Positions 7,220 to 15,158 of a DNA stretch of 35,448 nt are shown in pieces (the first letter of the stretch is position 1; the number at the start of each line of letters is the position of its first letter). Position numbers and translations under genes: made by a program. The DNA is taken from NCBI GenBank assembly GCA_016280845.1, contig JAEEHO010000138.1, positions 1 to 35,448 of the forward strand. Reading direction: 5' to 3'. This stretch comes from Paludibacteraceae bacterium. Its GTDB lineage: Bacteria; Bacteroidota; Bacteroidia; Bacteroidales; Paludibacteraceae. The notes under the pieces were generated by a model, which saw only the letters and a program-made list of their open reading frames with translations, was not told where the DNA came from and did not search any database.

Positions 7220-8449
7220 ATGGCAAAGACTGAAAATATCCTCCGCGTAATGGAGGAAAGAAAAAAAGCAACCGGAGTTCCGATGACCCTGTTCGCAGCA
7301 TGTCCTAACTCCTTGTCAGTAATCAAGGCTTCGTTTCGCGCAGCTAAGCGTAACAACTCGCCGATCTATTTCGCTACCACTTTGAACCAAGTGGACTGCG
7401 ATGGCGGTTACACCGGCATGACTCAGGCTGAGTTCACCAAGATTTTGGCTCGCGAAGCTGCAGCAGTACACTACACCGGTCCGTACGTAGTAGCTATCGA
7501 CCACGGAGGTCCATGGTTGAAGGACAAGCAGTCTATCGAGCGTTGGGACACCGAGCGCGCTATGGACGGCGTTAAGAAGAGTTACGAAGCTGCTATCTTG
7601 GCCGGCTACGACTTGATTCACGTTGACCCGACTGTAGATATCTTCCTGCCGAAGGGTGAGATCATCGATATCCACGTAGTAGTTAAACGTACTGTTGAGT
7701 TGATCAAGCACGCTGAGGACTTCCGCAAGGCTCACAACATCGCTCCTATCTCGTACGAAGTAGGTACCGAGGAGGTTCACGGCGGTCTGGCAGACGAGAA
7801 GACTTTCGATACATTCCTCGAGGGCTTGAAGCAAGGTCTGCATGAGGTAGGTCTGGACGATATCTGGCCATGCTTCATCGTAGGTAAGGTAGGTACCGAC
7901 CTGCACACCACCTTCTTTGATCCGGAGGTAGCACGCAATCTGACCGCTAAGGTTCGTCCTTACGGTAGCTATATCAAGGGTCACTACTCTGACGATGTAG
8001 AGAACCCGGAGGATTATCCGAAGGCAGGTATGGGTGCTGCTAACGTAGGTCCTGAGTTCACTATGAACGAGTACGATGCTCTGGCAGAACTCGAGGAAGA
8101 GGAGAAGAAACTCTTCGCAGAAGGCAAGGTTGCTCAGTTGAGTAACATGACCCAAGTGCTGTGGCAGTGCGTTTACGAGTCCAACCGTTGGAAAAAATGG
8201 TTGCACGGCGAGGAAGTAGGCAAAGACCTGAAGGACTGCACACCGGATCGCCAGTTGTGGCTCGTTAAGACCGGTTGCCGTTACATCTGGCAGAAGCCGG
8301 AAGCACTGGTTGCACGTCAAACATTGTATGATAACCTCGAGCGCCTCGGCATCCACGCTGAAGAAGTAGTGCTGATGCGCATTGAGCATAACATGGATAA
8401 GTATTACAACGCGTTTAATATTGTTAACCTCAACGACTACTTGAAGTAA
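7220..8449 (+). CDS. kbaZ: KbaZ/GatZ-type D-tagatose-1,6-bisphosphate aldolase, non-catalytic subunit family
   Basis: This 409-aa protein matches the GatZ/KbaZ family over its usual length (about 420 aa): GVPMTLFAACPNSLSVIKAS near the N-terminus, FATTLNQVDCDGGYTGMT, VAIDHGGPWLKD, and FIVGKVGTDLHTTFFD. In enterobacteria this subunit supports the class II catalytic partner KbaY/GatY, which splits tagatose 1,6-bisphosphate. No KbaY/GatY gene is in the window, so the catalytic partner is elsewhere or this homologue acts differently. It lies 39 bp after agaS and 5 bp before the esterase gene, consistent with one operon. Older tagatose-6-phosphate kinase labels for this family are not supported by any kinase motif here. 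Confidence 0.85.
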   Translation: MAKTENILRVMEERKKATGVPMTLFAACPNSLSVIKASFRAAKRNNSPIYFATTLNQVDCDGGYTGMTQAEFTKILAREAAAVHYTGPYVVAIDHGGPWLKDKQSIERWDTERAMDGVKKSYEAAILAGYDLIHVDPTVDIFLPKGEIIDIHVVVKRTVELIKHAEDFRKAHNIAPISYEVGTEEVHGGLADEKTFDTFLEGLKQGLHEVGLDDIWPCFIVGKVGTDLHTTFFDPEVARNLTAKVRPYGSYIKGHYSDDVENPEDYPKAGMGAANVGPEFTMNEYDALAELEEEEKKLFAEGKVAQLSNMTQVLWQCVYESNRWKKWLHGEEVGKDLKDCTPDRQLWLVKTGCRYIWQKPEALVARQTLYDNLERLGIHAEEVVLMRIEHNMDKYYNAFNIVNLNDYLK

Positions 8450-8454
8450 CAATT

Positions 8455-9855
8455 ATGAAAACGAAATTCTATCTATTAGCAGTAATCGCATGCGCCCTGG
8501 TTCTTTTGGGTGCATGCGGTTGCGGCCGTACAATTACACAGACAGAAGATCCGGATAAACCTAAAAACGACACCACCAAGGTTGAGGAAAAGCCGGATTT
8601 GAGCAAAATCAAGCAATCTGTACTCGTAACCGATGACTGGGTTTGGAGCAAAAAACCGCAGATCACGGTACATATAGAAAACCCGAACAAGGTTGCTGTC
8701 AAACTGGGTGTAAAAGTAAAAATCAGCACCGACAGCAAGCAGAATATTGCTGAAATAGTTGACAGCGTGGATATCGCTGCTAATGGCAAGGTGGATCACA
8801 TTATGACCACAAGCGAGAACCTCGAACCGGGTATCTATCGCGCTATTTGTTTCGTCAATGGCAAGAATGCGCGCTCGTTCTACTTCGCTATCGATCCGTT
8901 CGATATCAAGTCGGAACCGGACATGCAACCGGACTTTGACGCATTCTGGCAAGCAGCCAAAGACCAACTGGCTGCAGTGAACATGGATGCCAAACTGACA
9001 GAGATACCAGAGAAGAATTCATCGACACGCAAAGTGTATCTGGTAGAGATGTATTCCGTGCCCGATGGTCTGGAGGGTGAACCTGTAAAGATTCGCGGAT
9101 ACTACTGCGAGCCGCAGGATGGTCAGAAACACCCGGTTATTCTCCATTTCTACGGCTACGACACAGCCGGCAGCAAGGCTAAATGCGAGTGCCCGTCAGG
9201 CGGTTCGTCCAACTATGCAGAGTTCTATCTCTCCCACCGCGGACAATACCTGAACAACCGTCCGGCTTCAACCAAAAACCCTGGTGTAGAAGAAGATTGT
9301 ATCAATGTCTACAACTCGGACTGGTTCGCATTTAATTTCGGAGACAAGAACAGTTACTACTACCGCGGTGCATTCATGGATTGCGTACAGGCCGTTCGTT
9401 TTATGGCTACACGCTCTACCAGCGATATGACCAAGTTGTTCGCCGAGGGTTCGTCGCAAGGAGGCGCTCTCAGCTATGCTTGCGCAGCACTGAGTGACTA
9501 TCCGTTTACCGCCATTGCTGCGAATGTTGCCTTCTTAGGCGACTTTGCAGAAGCAATGGAGATTGGCGGTTTAGCAGCAGAGATTTCCAAGCGATGCAAA
9601 GGCTCGATGTCAACCGAGGATATGCTTACATTCCTCTCCTATTTTGACACAAAGAACATGGCCACTCGCATCTCATGTGCTGTGATGGGAAGTAGCGGAT
9701 TGCAGGACGATGTTTGTCCGCCTCGCACGAACGTGGTGCCTTTCAATAATTTGAAGACACCGGCTTCGGAAAAGAAGTACATGTGGGGCCCAGAGATGGG
9801 TCACGACTATCCGAAAGGATGGAACGCAATGGCATTCTTCAAGGAAAGAATGTGA
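8455..9855 (+). CDS. Carbohydrate esterase family 7 acetyl esterase, lipoprotein
   Basis: The protein has 466 aa. A lipoprotein signal ends at LLGAC (Cys21), so it is membrane anchored, facing the periplasm or the surface. Residues about 45-150 form a beta-sandwich-like N-terminal region. An alpha/beta hydrolase follows, with nucleophile Ser334 in GSSQGG, Asp418 in GLQDDVCPP, and His450 in MGHDYP: the catalytic triad and spacing of CE7 (acetyl xylan esterase/cephalosporin C deacetylase). It would remove O-acetyl groups from oligosaccharides. Its place between kbaZ and pfkB implies that the glycan being used is acetylated (inference). The exact substrate is not visible. Confidence 0.85.
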   Translation: MKTKFYLLAVIACALVLLGACGCGRTITQTEDPDKPKNDTTKVEEKPDLSKIKQSVLVTDDWVWSKKPQITVHIENPNKVAVKLGVKVKISTDSKQNIAEIVDSVDIAANGKVDHIMTTSENLEPGIYRAICFVNGKNARSFYFAIDPFDIKSEPDMQPDFDAFWQAAKDQLAAVNMDAKLTEIPEKNSSTRKVYLVEMYSVPDGLEGEPVKIRGYYCEPQDGQKHPVILHFYGYDTAGSKAKCECPSGGSSNYAEFYLSHRGQYLNNRPASTKNPGVEEDCINVYNSDWFAFNFGDKNSYYYRGAFMDCVQAVRFMATRSTSDMTKLFAEGSSQGGALSYACAALSDYPFTAIAANVAFLGDFAEAMEIGGLAAEISKRCKGSMSTEDMLTFLSYFDTKNMATRISCAVMGSSGLQDDVCPPRTNVVPFNNLKTPASEKKYMWGPEMGHDYPKGWNAMAFFKERM

Positions 9856-9885
9856 TTGTACAAATAGATAGTATTTTGGTGTAAT

Positions 9886-9895
9886 CATTTAACCC
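9886..9895 (+). promoter_or_regulatory. CATTTAACCC leader motif before the pfkB gene
   Basis: This is an exact copy of the 10-mer at 4181 and 33240, 10 nt before the ATG at 9906. No TAnnTTTG promoter is evident in the 50-bp gap. Confidence 0.35.
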
Positions 9896-9905
9896 GTTAA
9901 CCACA

Positions 9906-10853
9906 ATGAAAAAGTTTGATATAATTGCTTTAGGTGAGTTGAATGTTGATCTGATTCTCAATCAAATAGAGGGAGAACCGGAGATCGGAAAAGAAAAGTT
10001 CGCAAAACAGATGACATTGACTCTGGGTAGCTCGACAGCTATTTTTGCAGCCAATGCAGCTGCGTTGGGAGCAAAGGTTGCTTTCTGCGGAATGATCGGT
10101 AATGACAGTTTCGGTGACTTGGTAGAAACAAGTTTAAAGAAAAAGGGCGTAGATACCAGTTACCTGATTCGTCAGGACAAACATGCTACCGGTGCTACCA
10201 TCTGCATGAGTTATGACGAAGACCGTGCTAACCTGACTTATCAGGGTGCAATGGATTTCATGTCGTTGGACGATATCAATCCGGAGATCTTCAAGGAGAC
10301 CAAGCATATTCACATCTCGTCTATCTACATGCAGAGTGGTGTTAAGCGCGATCTGATGAAGATTCTTGAGTTGTGCAAAGAGAACGGAGTTACCACTTCA
10401 TTGGACACCCAGTGGGATCCGGAGGAGAAGTGGGATTTGGACTACAAAACCATTCTGCCGATGCTGACTGTCTTCATGCCGAACGAAACCGAATTGAAAT
10501 TCTTGACGCATAGCGAGAATCTGGAAGAGGCGATTGAAAAGATTCGCCCGTATGCCAACGCAGCCGTTATCAAATGCGGCAGCAAGGGTTCTATCTTGAT
10601 GCGCAAAGATCAACCGGCAAGGATACAACCGGCATTGCTGAACAAGCACGTAGTGGACTGCATCGGAGCAGGCGACTCATTCAACTCCGGCTTCATCACC
10701 CGTCTCGCAGCCGGCGATCCGTTGGACGTTTGTCAACAATATGGCAACATGACCGGTGCAGTTAACACTACCGCAGCCGGCGGAACAACCGCCTTCACAT
10801 GCCGTGAGGACGTAGAGAAAATCGGTCGCGAACGTTTCGGATGGGGAAAATAA
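9906..10853 (+). CDS. PfkB-family sugar kinase
   Basis: This 315-aa ribokinase-fold protein begins with a GELNVDLI motif (signature 1 region, residues 11-18) and has the second PfkB signature DCIGAGDSFNSGF, with catalytic base Asp257 in GAGD. The TLGSSTAIFAANAAALG segment is the substrate-side loop. The length is standard. In an AgaS/KbaZ context the expected reaction is phosphorylation of tagatose 6-phosphate to the 1,6-bisphosphate, but the PfkB family also includes ribo-, fructo- and 2-keto-3-deoxygluconate kinases and the sequence alone does not separate them. The gene ends 2 bp before the first phosphatase ATG, which ties cytoplasmic catabolism to the secreted phosphatase array. Confidence 0.85.
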   Translation: MKKFDIIALGELNVDLILNQIEGEPEIGKEKFAKQMTLTLGSSTAIFAANAAALGAKVAFCGMIGNDSFGDLVETSLKKKGVDTSYLIRQDKHATGATICMSYDEDRANLTYQGAMDFMSLDDINPEIFKETKHIHISSIYMQSGVKRDLMKILELCKENGVTTSLDTQWDPEEKWDLDYKTILPMLTVFMPNETELKFLTHSENLEEAIEKIRPYANAAVIKCGSKGSILMRKDQPARIQPALLNKHVVDCIGAGDSFNSGFITRLAAGDPLDVCQQYGNMTGAVNTTAAGGTTAFTCREDVEKIGRERFGWGK

Positions 10854-10855
10854 CA

Positions 10856-13384
10856 ATGAAACGTACTTTTCATATAGTAATACTATGCGTAGCAGCGGCG
10901 CTTCAAGCGTCCGCTGCTACGTGGTATATCCGAACCGATGGTTTGGATGGTAACGACGGCCGTTCGTGGGAAAACGCACAAGCAACTATTCGTTTGGGTA
11001 TTGACAACTGCCGCCCGGGTGACACCTTGCTGGTTGAAGCAGGTGTATATTACGAGGGAATTTCTATTAAAGAAGGTATTAAGATTTTTGGTGGATGCAC
11101 TGCATTTGAACCATTTAACCGCAAACGCAACCATGAAGACAAAACAATTCTTGATGGAGAAGGATTAGGTACACGTTTGATTACAACAGACGCTGATTGT
11201 ACCAAACCTACCGTTATCGAGGATTTTGTTCTTCAAAATGCGCGCCACGACCAACGAGGCGGTGCAGCATGGTTGAAAGGAAAAGTCCGCATGCGTCATT
11301 GCATCATCCGCGGATGTAGCGGTTTGCAATGCGGTGGCGTACTTATCAAGGGAGATCTACCTGAAGCCTCTGCTCTGGGAGCAGAATTGGAAGACTGCCT
11401 TATATACAACTGTTCCGCAACAGGTCATGAGTGGCCGGACGCAGGCGGAGTTGCTAATTTTGACGGAACACTGACTAATTGTATTATAGCCAATTGCTAT
11501 GGAGACCGTTATGGCGGCATTCACTCCGAAAGTTCCGTATATGACTGCATATTCTGGGGCAACAAAAACGAATATGGTTTCGTTGACCCGTCTAACTACG
11601 TTTCAGACGAAAGCATTTCGGGCACTAGTCGCGCCGATGAAGGTTTTGAAGACCATTTCTTCAAGAAACCGTGGTTGTCGTCAGACAATGAAGCGGAGGA
11701 TGGTCCTCATTTCCGTGATCCATCCAGTTTCGTAGGTGTACCTATCACAGATGCAGAGCAGGCCATCATGCTGGCAGCTGACTATAGCGTTGGACCTGCC
11801 ACACATCGTATCGCATCAATGCCGCCGGCATCTCCGCGTGCGAATATTCCTACAGATTTGATTTCATTCCCGTGCGAGAAACGCATAGGAAACACAACAT
11901 ATCGTTCTGCCGATTACACTGTTCCTTCTTTTATTGCATTCCTGCTAGACAAGAAGGCTAAATTAGTATCCAAAGAACAACCATACAATATGGTAGCAAC
12001 CATCAATGGTGATCCTATGACCCGGATGGGTTTCTGTTGGTTTACCAACGAAGGTATCACAGAAGGTAAAGTTCAGCTGGTGGCAAAAGCAAACGCTACC
12101 GCTGCGGACTTTACAGGCGATGCAGTTATTAGTGTAACAGCAAACGCAACTACAACAGCTCCTTTGCACTACGCAATATCGACTTCGGGGATTCTCAAAG
12201 CTGCACGTATTGACAAAAACACTGCCTTCCGTTATGTAAGCCACAAAGCACTTGCAGAAAACCTGAAACCGGGCACAGATTACTCATATCGCGTAGGTTA
12301 TGATGGTCATTGGAGTGACATTGCTCATTTCCGCACAGCGGACACACAACAGGGCGAGTTTTCTTTCATCTATATGACGGATAGCCATATTCAAAATCAA
12401 GAATATGTAGACGCTGCGCGTCTGTGTGCAGAGGCTGTTGCCAAGAATGAGAAGAACGCTCGTTTCTGCGTGTTCCCGGGTGATTTTGTGGATACTGGTA
12501 CGGACAATAACTCCGAGTGGGAGTGGGAGCGTTGGTTTGACGAGGTTATGAAACCCATCATCACACAGATGCCTATCGTGCCGACAGATGGTAACCACGA
12601 TGACTCGCCGTTATTAAACTACACATACCATTTCAACACCGACACTACGTTCAATCTCGAAACCAAAGTGCGCCCGCAGTTCGCAGGTATTAACTATAGT
12701 TTTAGTTACGGCAATCTACAATTGATTGCATTCTCCGAGCAAGATTTTTGGCGCGGAGAATATGACTACGAGACTCTTACATCCGAATACCTTGAGCGTG
12801 ACTTAGGCGGTTGGTTCCGTCGTCAGGTAGCAAAAGCACCAAATGCACAATGGCGCGTAGGATTGGTACACAAGAATCTGTTCTCCGGATCGGACCATCA
12901 ACGTGACAAAGAAACGCCGTTACTCCGCGCTACCTTGCTGCCAGTAATGAAAGACTGCAAAATAGATATGGTTTTACAGGGACATGACCACACGTATGAG
13001 ATTATCGGTCCGGTAGATCCTGATACGCGCAAGCCTATTCTGTCTGCAATCTCACAGCGTGAAGTAGTACCGGCATCAATGCCAAGCAATATCACCGGAT
13101 ACAAAAACGGTACATATAACGTCAAAAACGGCACGTTGTACTTTATCGGTGCTACTTGTGGAGCTAAACGTTATACCCCGCTGACTCGCGAAGAAATGGA
13201 TGCATCGAAGCACATCCACAAGATAGACAACTATTTTGATCTCTTCACAGGTATGTTCGGCCAACCGGGCGCACCGAGTTACACTCGTGTAACCGTGAAG
13301 AAGGATCACTTGTTGTTGGAGTCCTTCAAGGTATTAGAGAACGGAAAAACAGAATTGTTTAACACCATAAAAATAACACACTAA
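10856..13384 (+). CDS. Secreted beta-helix + metallophosphoesterase (array member 1, no tail)
   Basis: This 842-aa protein starts at ATG 10856; the in-frame ATG at 10841 lies inside pfkB and would put charged residues before the signal peptide (cleavage near QASA, residue 20). The N-terminal part (about 21-320) is a right-handed beta-helix, opened by WYIRTDGLDGNDGRSW and AGVYYEG, then several NCxI/GG turns. A purple-acid-phosphatase-like Fn3 domain (about 375-500, NGDPMTRMGFCWFTN) precedes a calcineurin-type metallophosphoesterase with all ligands: Asp509/His511 (TDSH), Asp543 (PGD), Asn580/His581 (GNHD), His672, His710/His712 (GHDH). It probably removes phosphate from an extracellular substrate. 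It lacks the Ig-like domain and the C-terminal tail found on later members. Its stop overlaps the next ATG by 1 nt. Confidence 0.85.
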   Translation: MKRTFHIVILCVAAALQASAATWYIRTDGLDGNDGRSWENAQATIRLGIDNCRPGDTLLVEAGVYYEGISIKEGIKIFGGCTAFEPFNRKRNHEDKTILDGEGLGTRLITTDADCTKPTVIEDFVLQNARHDQRGGAAWLKGKVRMRHCIIRGCSGLQCGGVLIKGDLPEASALGAELEDCLIYNCSATGHEWPDAGGVANFDGTLTNCIIANCYGDRYGGIHSESSVYDCIFWGNKNEYGFVDPSNYVSDESISGTSRADEGFEDHFFKKPWLSSDNEAEDGPHFRDPSSFVGVPITDAEQAIMLAADYSVGPATHRIASMPPASPRANIPTDLISFPCEKRIGNTTYRSADYTVPSFIAFLLDKKAKLVSKEQPYNMVATINGDPMTRMGFCWFTNEGITEGKVQLVAKANATAADFTGDAVISVTANATTTAPLHYAISTSGILKAARIDKNTAFRYVSHKALAENLKPGTDYSYRVGYDGHWSDIAHFRTADTQQGEFSFIYMTDSHIQNQEYVDAARLCAEAVAKNEKNARFCVFPGDFVDTGTDNNSEWEWERWFDEVMKPIITQMPIVPTDGNHDDSPLLNYTYHFNTDTTFNLETKVRPQFAGINYSFSYGNLQLIAFSEQDFWRGEYDYETLTSEYLERDLGGWFRRQVAKAPNAQWRVGLVHKNLFSGSDHQRDKETPLLRATLLPVMKDCKIDMVLQGHDHTYEIIGPVDPDTRKPILSAISQREVVPASMPSNITGYKNGTYNVKNGTLYFIGATCGAKRYTPLTREEMDASKHIHKIDNYFDLFTGMFGQPGAPSYTRVTVKKDHLLLESFKVLENGKTELFNTIKITH

Positions 13385-15144
13385 TGAAAACAAAGAATTT
13401 ATTTTATCCGTTGCTGTTAGGCAGCATGATGTTTGCTTCTTGTAAGCCGGAAATAGTAAATCCGCCAACTCCACCAGAAGAAGACACAACCCAAGTTTAT
13501 GTTCCTAAAACTGAAGTTGAAAAAGTTGACTCGGCCTACCAGGCGAAAGATTACACCGTACCCAGTTTTACACAACTTTGCATTGCAAAAGAAGCTGCTC
13601 GCGCAAATATGACAGCAGAAAATCTTGCCTTGATGTACGAAAAGGTCAGCCTATTGGTTGGCAAAGAAGAACCATACAATATGGTTGCTACCATCAATGG
13701 CGATCCTAAAACTCGCATGGGTTTCTGTTGGTTTACCAATGATAGTATCTTAGATGGTGAAGTTCAATTAGTCGCAAAGGAAGATGCTACCGAGGAAGAT
13801 TTTGCTAGCAGTGCCATCACTATACCTGCTACAGCAAAGCAAACCAAAGCTCTTCGATATTGTGGTATCTGCTCATATATCGTAGCACACTCAGGTATTG
13901 CAAAAGGAGAAAAGTTCCGTTATATCAGCCATAAAGCTTTAGCAGAGAATCTAACCCCTGGGACAAACTATTCATGGCGCGTAGGATATGAAGGTCATTG
14001 GAGCGATATTGCCCATTTCCGTACCCAAGATGCAAGCCAAGGAGAATTCTCTTTTATTTACATGAGTGATAGCCATATCATGAACCCAGACTACGTTTCC
14101 TACGCACGCCGTTGCGCTTTGGCTGCAGTAAAGACGGTTCCTGAGGCTCGTTTCTGTGTATTCCCTGGTGACTTTGTAGAAGATGGAACTATTGCCAATA
14201 GTGAGTGGGAATGGGAACGTTGGTTTGAAGAGTCGTTGGAACCGGTCATAAAGCATATGCCAATTGCTCCTACCGACGGAAACCATGATGATAGCCAAAA
14301 TTTGAATTACACCTACCACTTCAACACTAATAATGATTTCTCTCAAATCAACAAAAGAGCACAGTTTGAGGGAATCACATATAGTTTTACTTATGGCGAT
14401 GCATTATTTCTTATCTTCTCAATGCAAGATTTTTGGCGTCAGGACTATAGTATGGTAGATTGGACTTCTATTTATTTAAGTGATGTTAGCAAATGGTTCC
14501 GTCAGGAGACAGCAAAGAATCCTAACACAAAGTACCGCATTTCATTATCACACTTCAATCTCTTCTCGGGTTCGGACCACTCTACAGATGAGGATCCTCC
14601 TTTGTTCCGTCATTGCATGTTACCAACAATGAAGGCTTGCGAAATTGATGTCGCTCTTCAAGGACATGATCACACATATGAAGTTATTGGTCCCGTTAAT
14701 CCTGACAATTGTACTCCTATCTTGAGTGCTATTTCAGACCGAGAAGAAGTTGCAATTGACGCTGAAAAGAATGTAACCGGCTACAAAGGAGGAACCTATT
14801 GCACCGATGATGGTACGCTCTACTTTATTGGTGCGACTTGCGGCCGCAAACGTTACTATCCCCATGATCGTGCACGCATGGAGAAAGACTATGCCGCAAC
14901 TCCAGAAGAGTTAAAGAAGGGTAAACATGACGTAGAGAACTATTTCGATCTCTTCACTGGCATGTTTGGACAACCGGGAAGACCATCTTTTACAAAAATC
15001 ACTGTAAAGGACGATTGCATTGAATTTAACTCATACACAGCTGATAACGATGAGGGAGACGTAACTCTCTTCAATACCATGCGTGTAGTTCGTACCAAGG
15101 CGCACACAACACCTGCATTGTCAATGCCTGCATACAAAAAATAA
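13384..15144 (+). CDS. Metallophosphoesterase lipoprotein (array member 2, no beta-helix)
   Basis: The protein has 586 aa. It starts with a lipoprotein signal ending in MFASC (Cys20) and a Pro/Glu-rich linker, so it is lipid anchored instead of free. It has no beta-helix. The purple-acid-phosphatase-like N-domain (about 85-220) and the phosphoesterase domain are close relatives of those of member 1: Asp229/His231, Asp263, Asn300/His301, His390, His428/His430. No C-terminal tail is present. The 1-nt overlap with member 1 (TAATG) suggests coupled translation, so a soluble or surface beta-helix enzyme and a lipoprotein enzyme are made together. Substrate unknown. Confidence 0.87.
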   Translation: MKTKNLFYPLLLGSMMFASCKPEIVNPPTPPEEDTTQVYVPKTEVEKVDSAYQAKDYTVPSFTQLCIAKEAARANMTAENLALMYEKVSLLVGKEEPYNMVATINGDPKTRMGFCWFTNDSILDGEVQLVAKEDATEEDFASSAITIPATAKQTKALRYCGICSYIVAHSGIAKGEKFRYISHKALAENLTPGTNYSWRVGYEGHWSDIAHFRTQDASQGEFSFIYMSDSHIMNPDYVSYARRCALAAVKTVPEARFCVFPGDFVEDGTIANSEWEWERWFEESLEPVIKHMPIAPTDGNHDDSQNLNYTYHFNTNNDFSQINKRAQFEGITYSFTYGDALFLIFSMQDFWRQDYSMVDWTSIYLSDVSKWFRQETAKNPNTKYRISLSHFNLFSGSDHSTDEDPPLFRHCMLPTMKACEIDVALQGHDHTYEVIGPVNPDNCTPILSAISDREEVAIDAEKNVTGYKGGTYCTDDGTLYFIGATCGRKRYYPHDRARMEKDYAATPEELKKGKHDVENYFDLFTGMFGQPGRPSFTKITVKDDCIEFNSYTADNDEGDVTLFNTMRVVRTKAHTTPALSMPAYKK

Positions 15145-15158
15145 GTAAACGTTAAGAA

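Noticed and set aside
7316-8452. Long open frame on the - strand (378 codons) opposite kbaZ
   Set aside because: Same reasoning: biased codon use of the + strand gene keeps the opposite frame open, and the translation matches no family I know.
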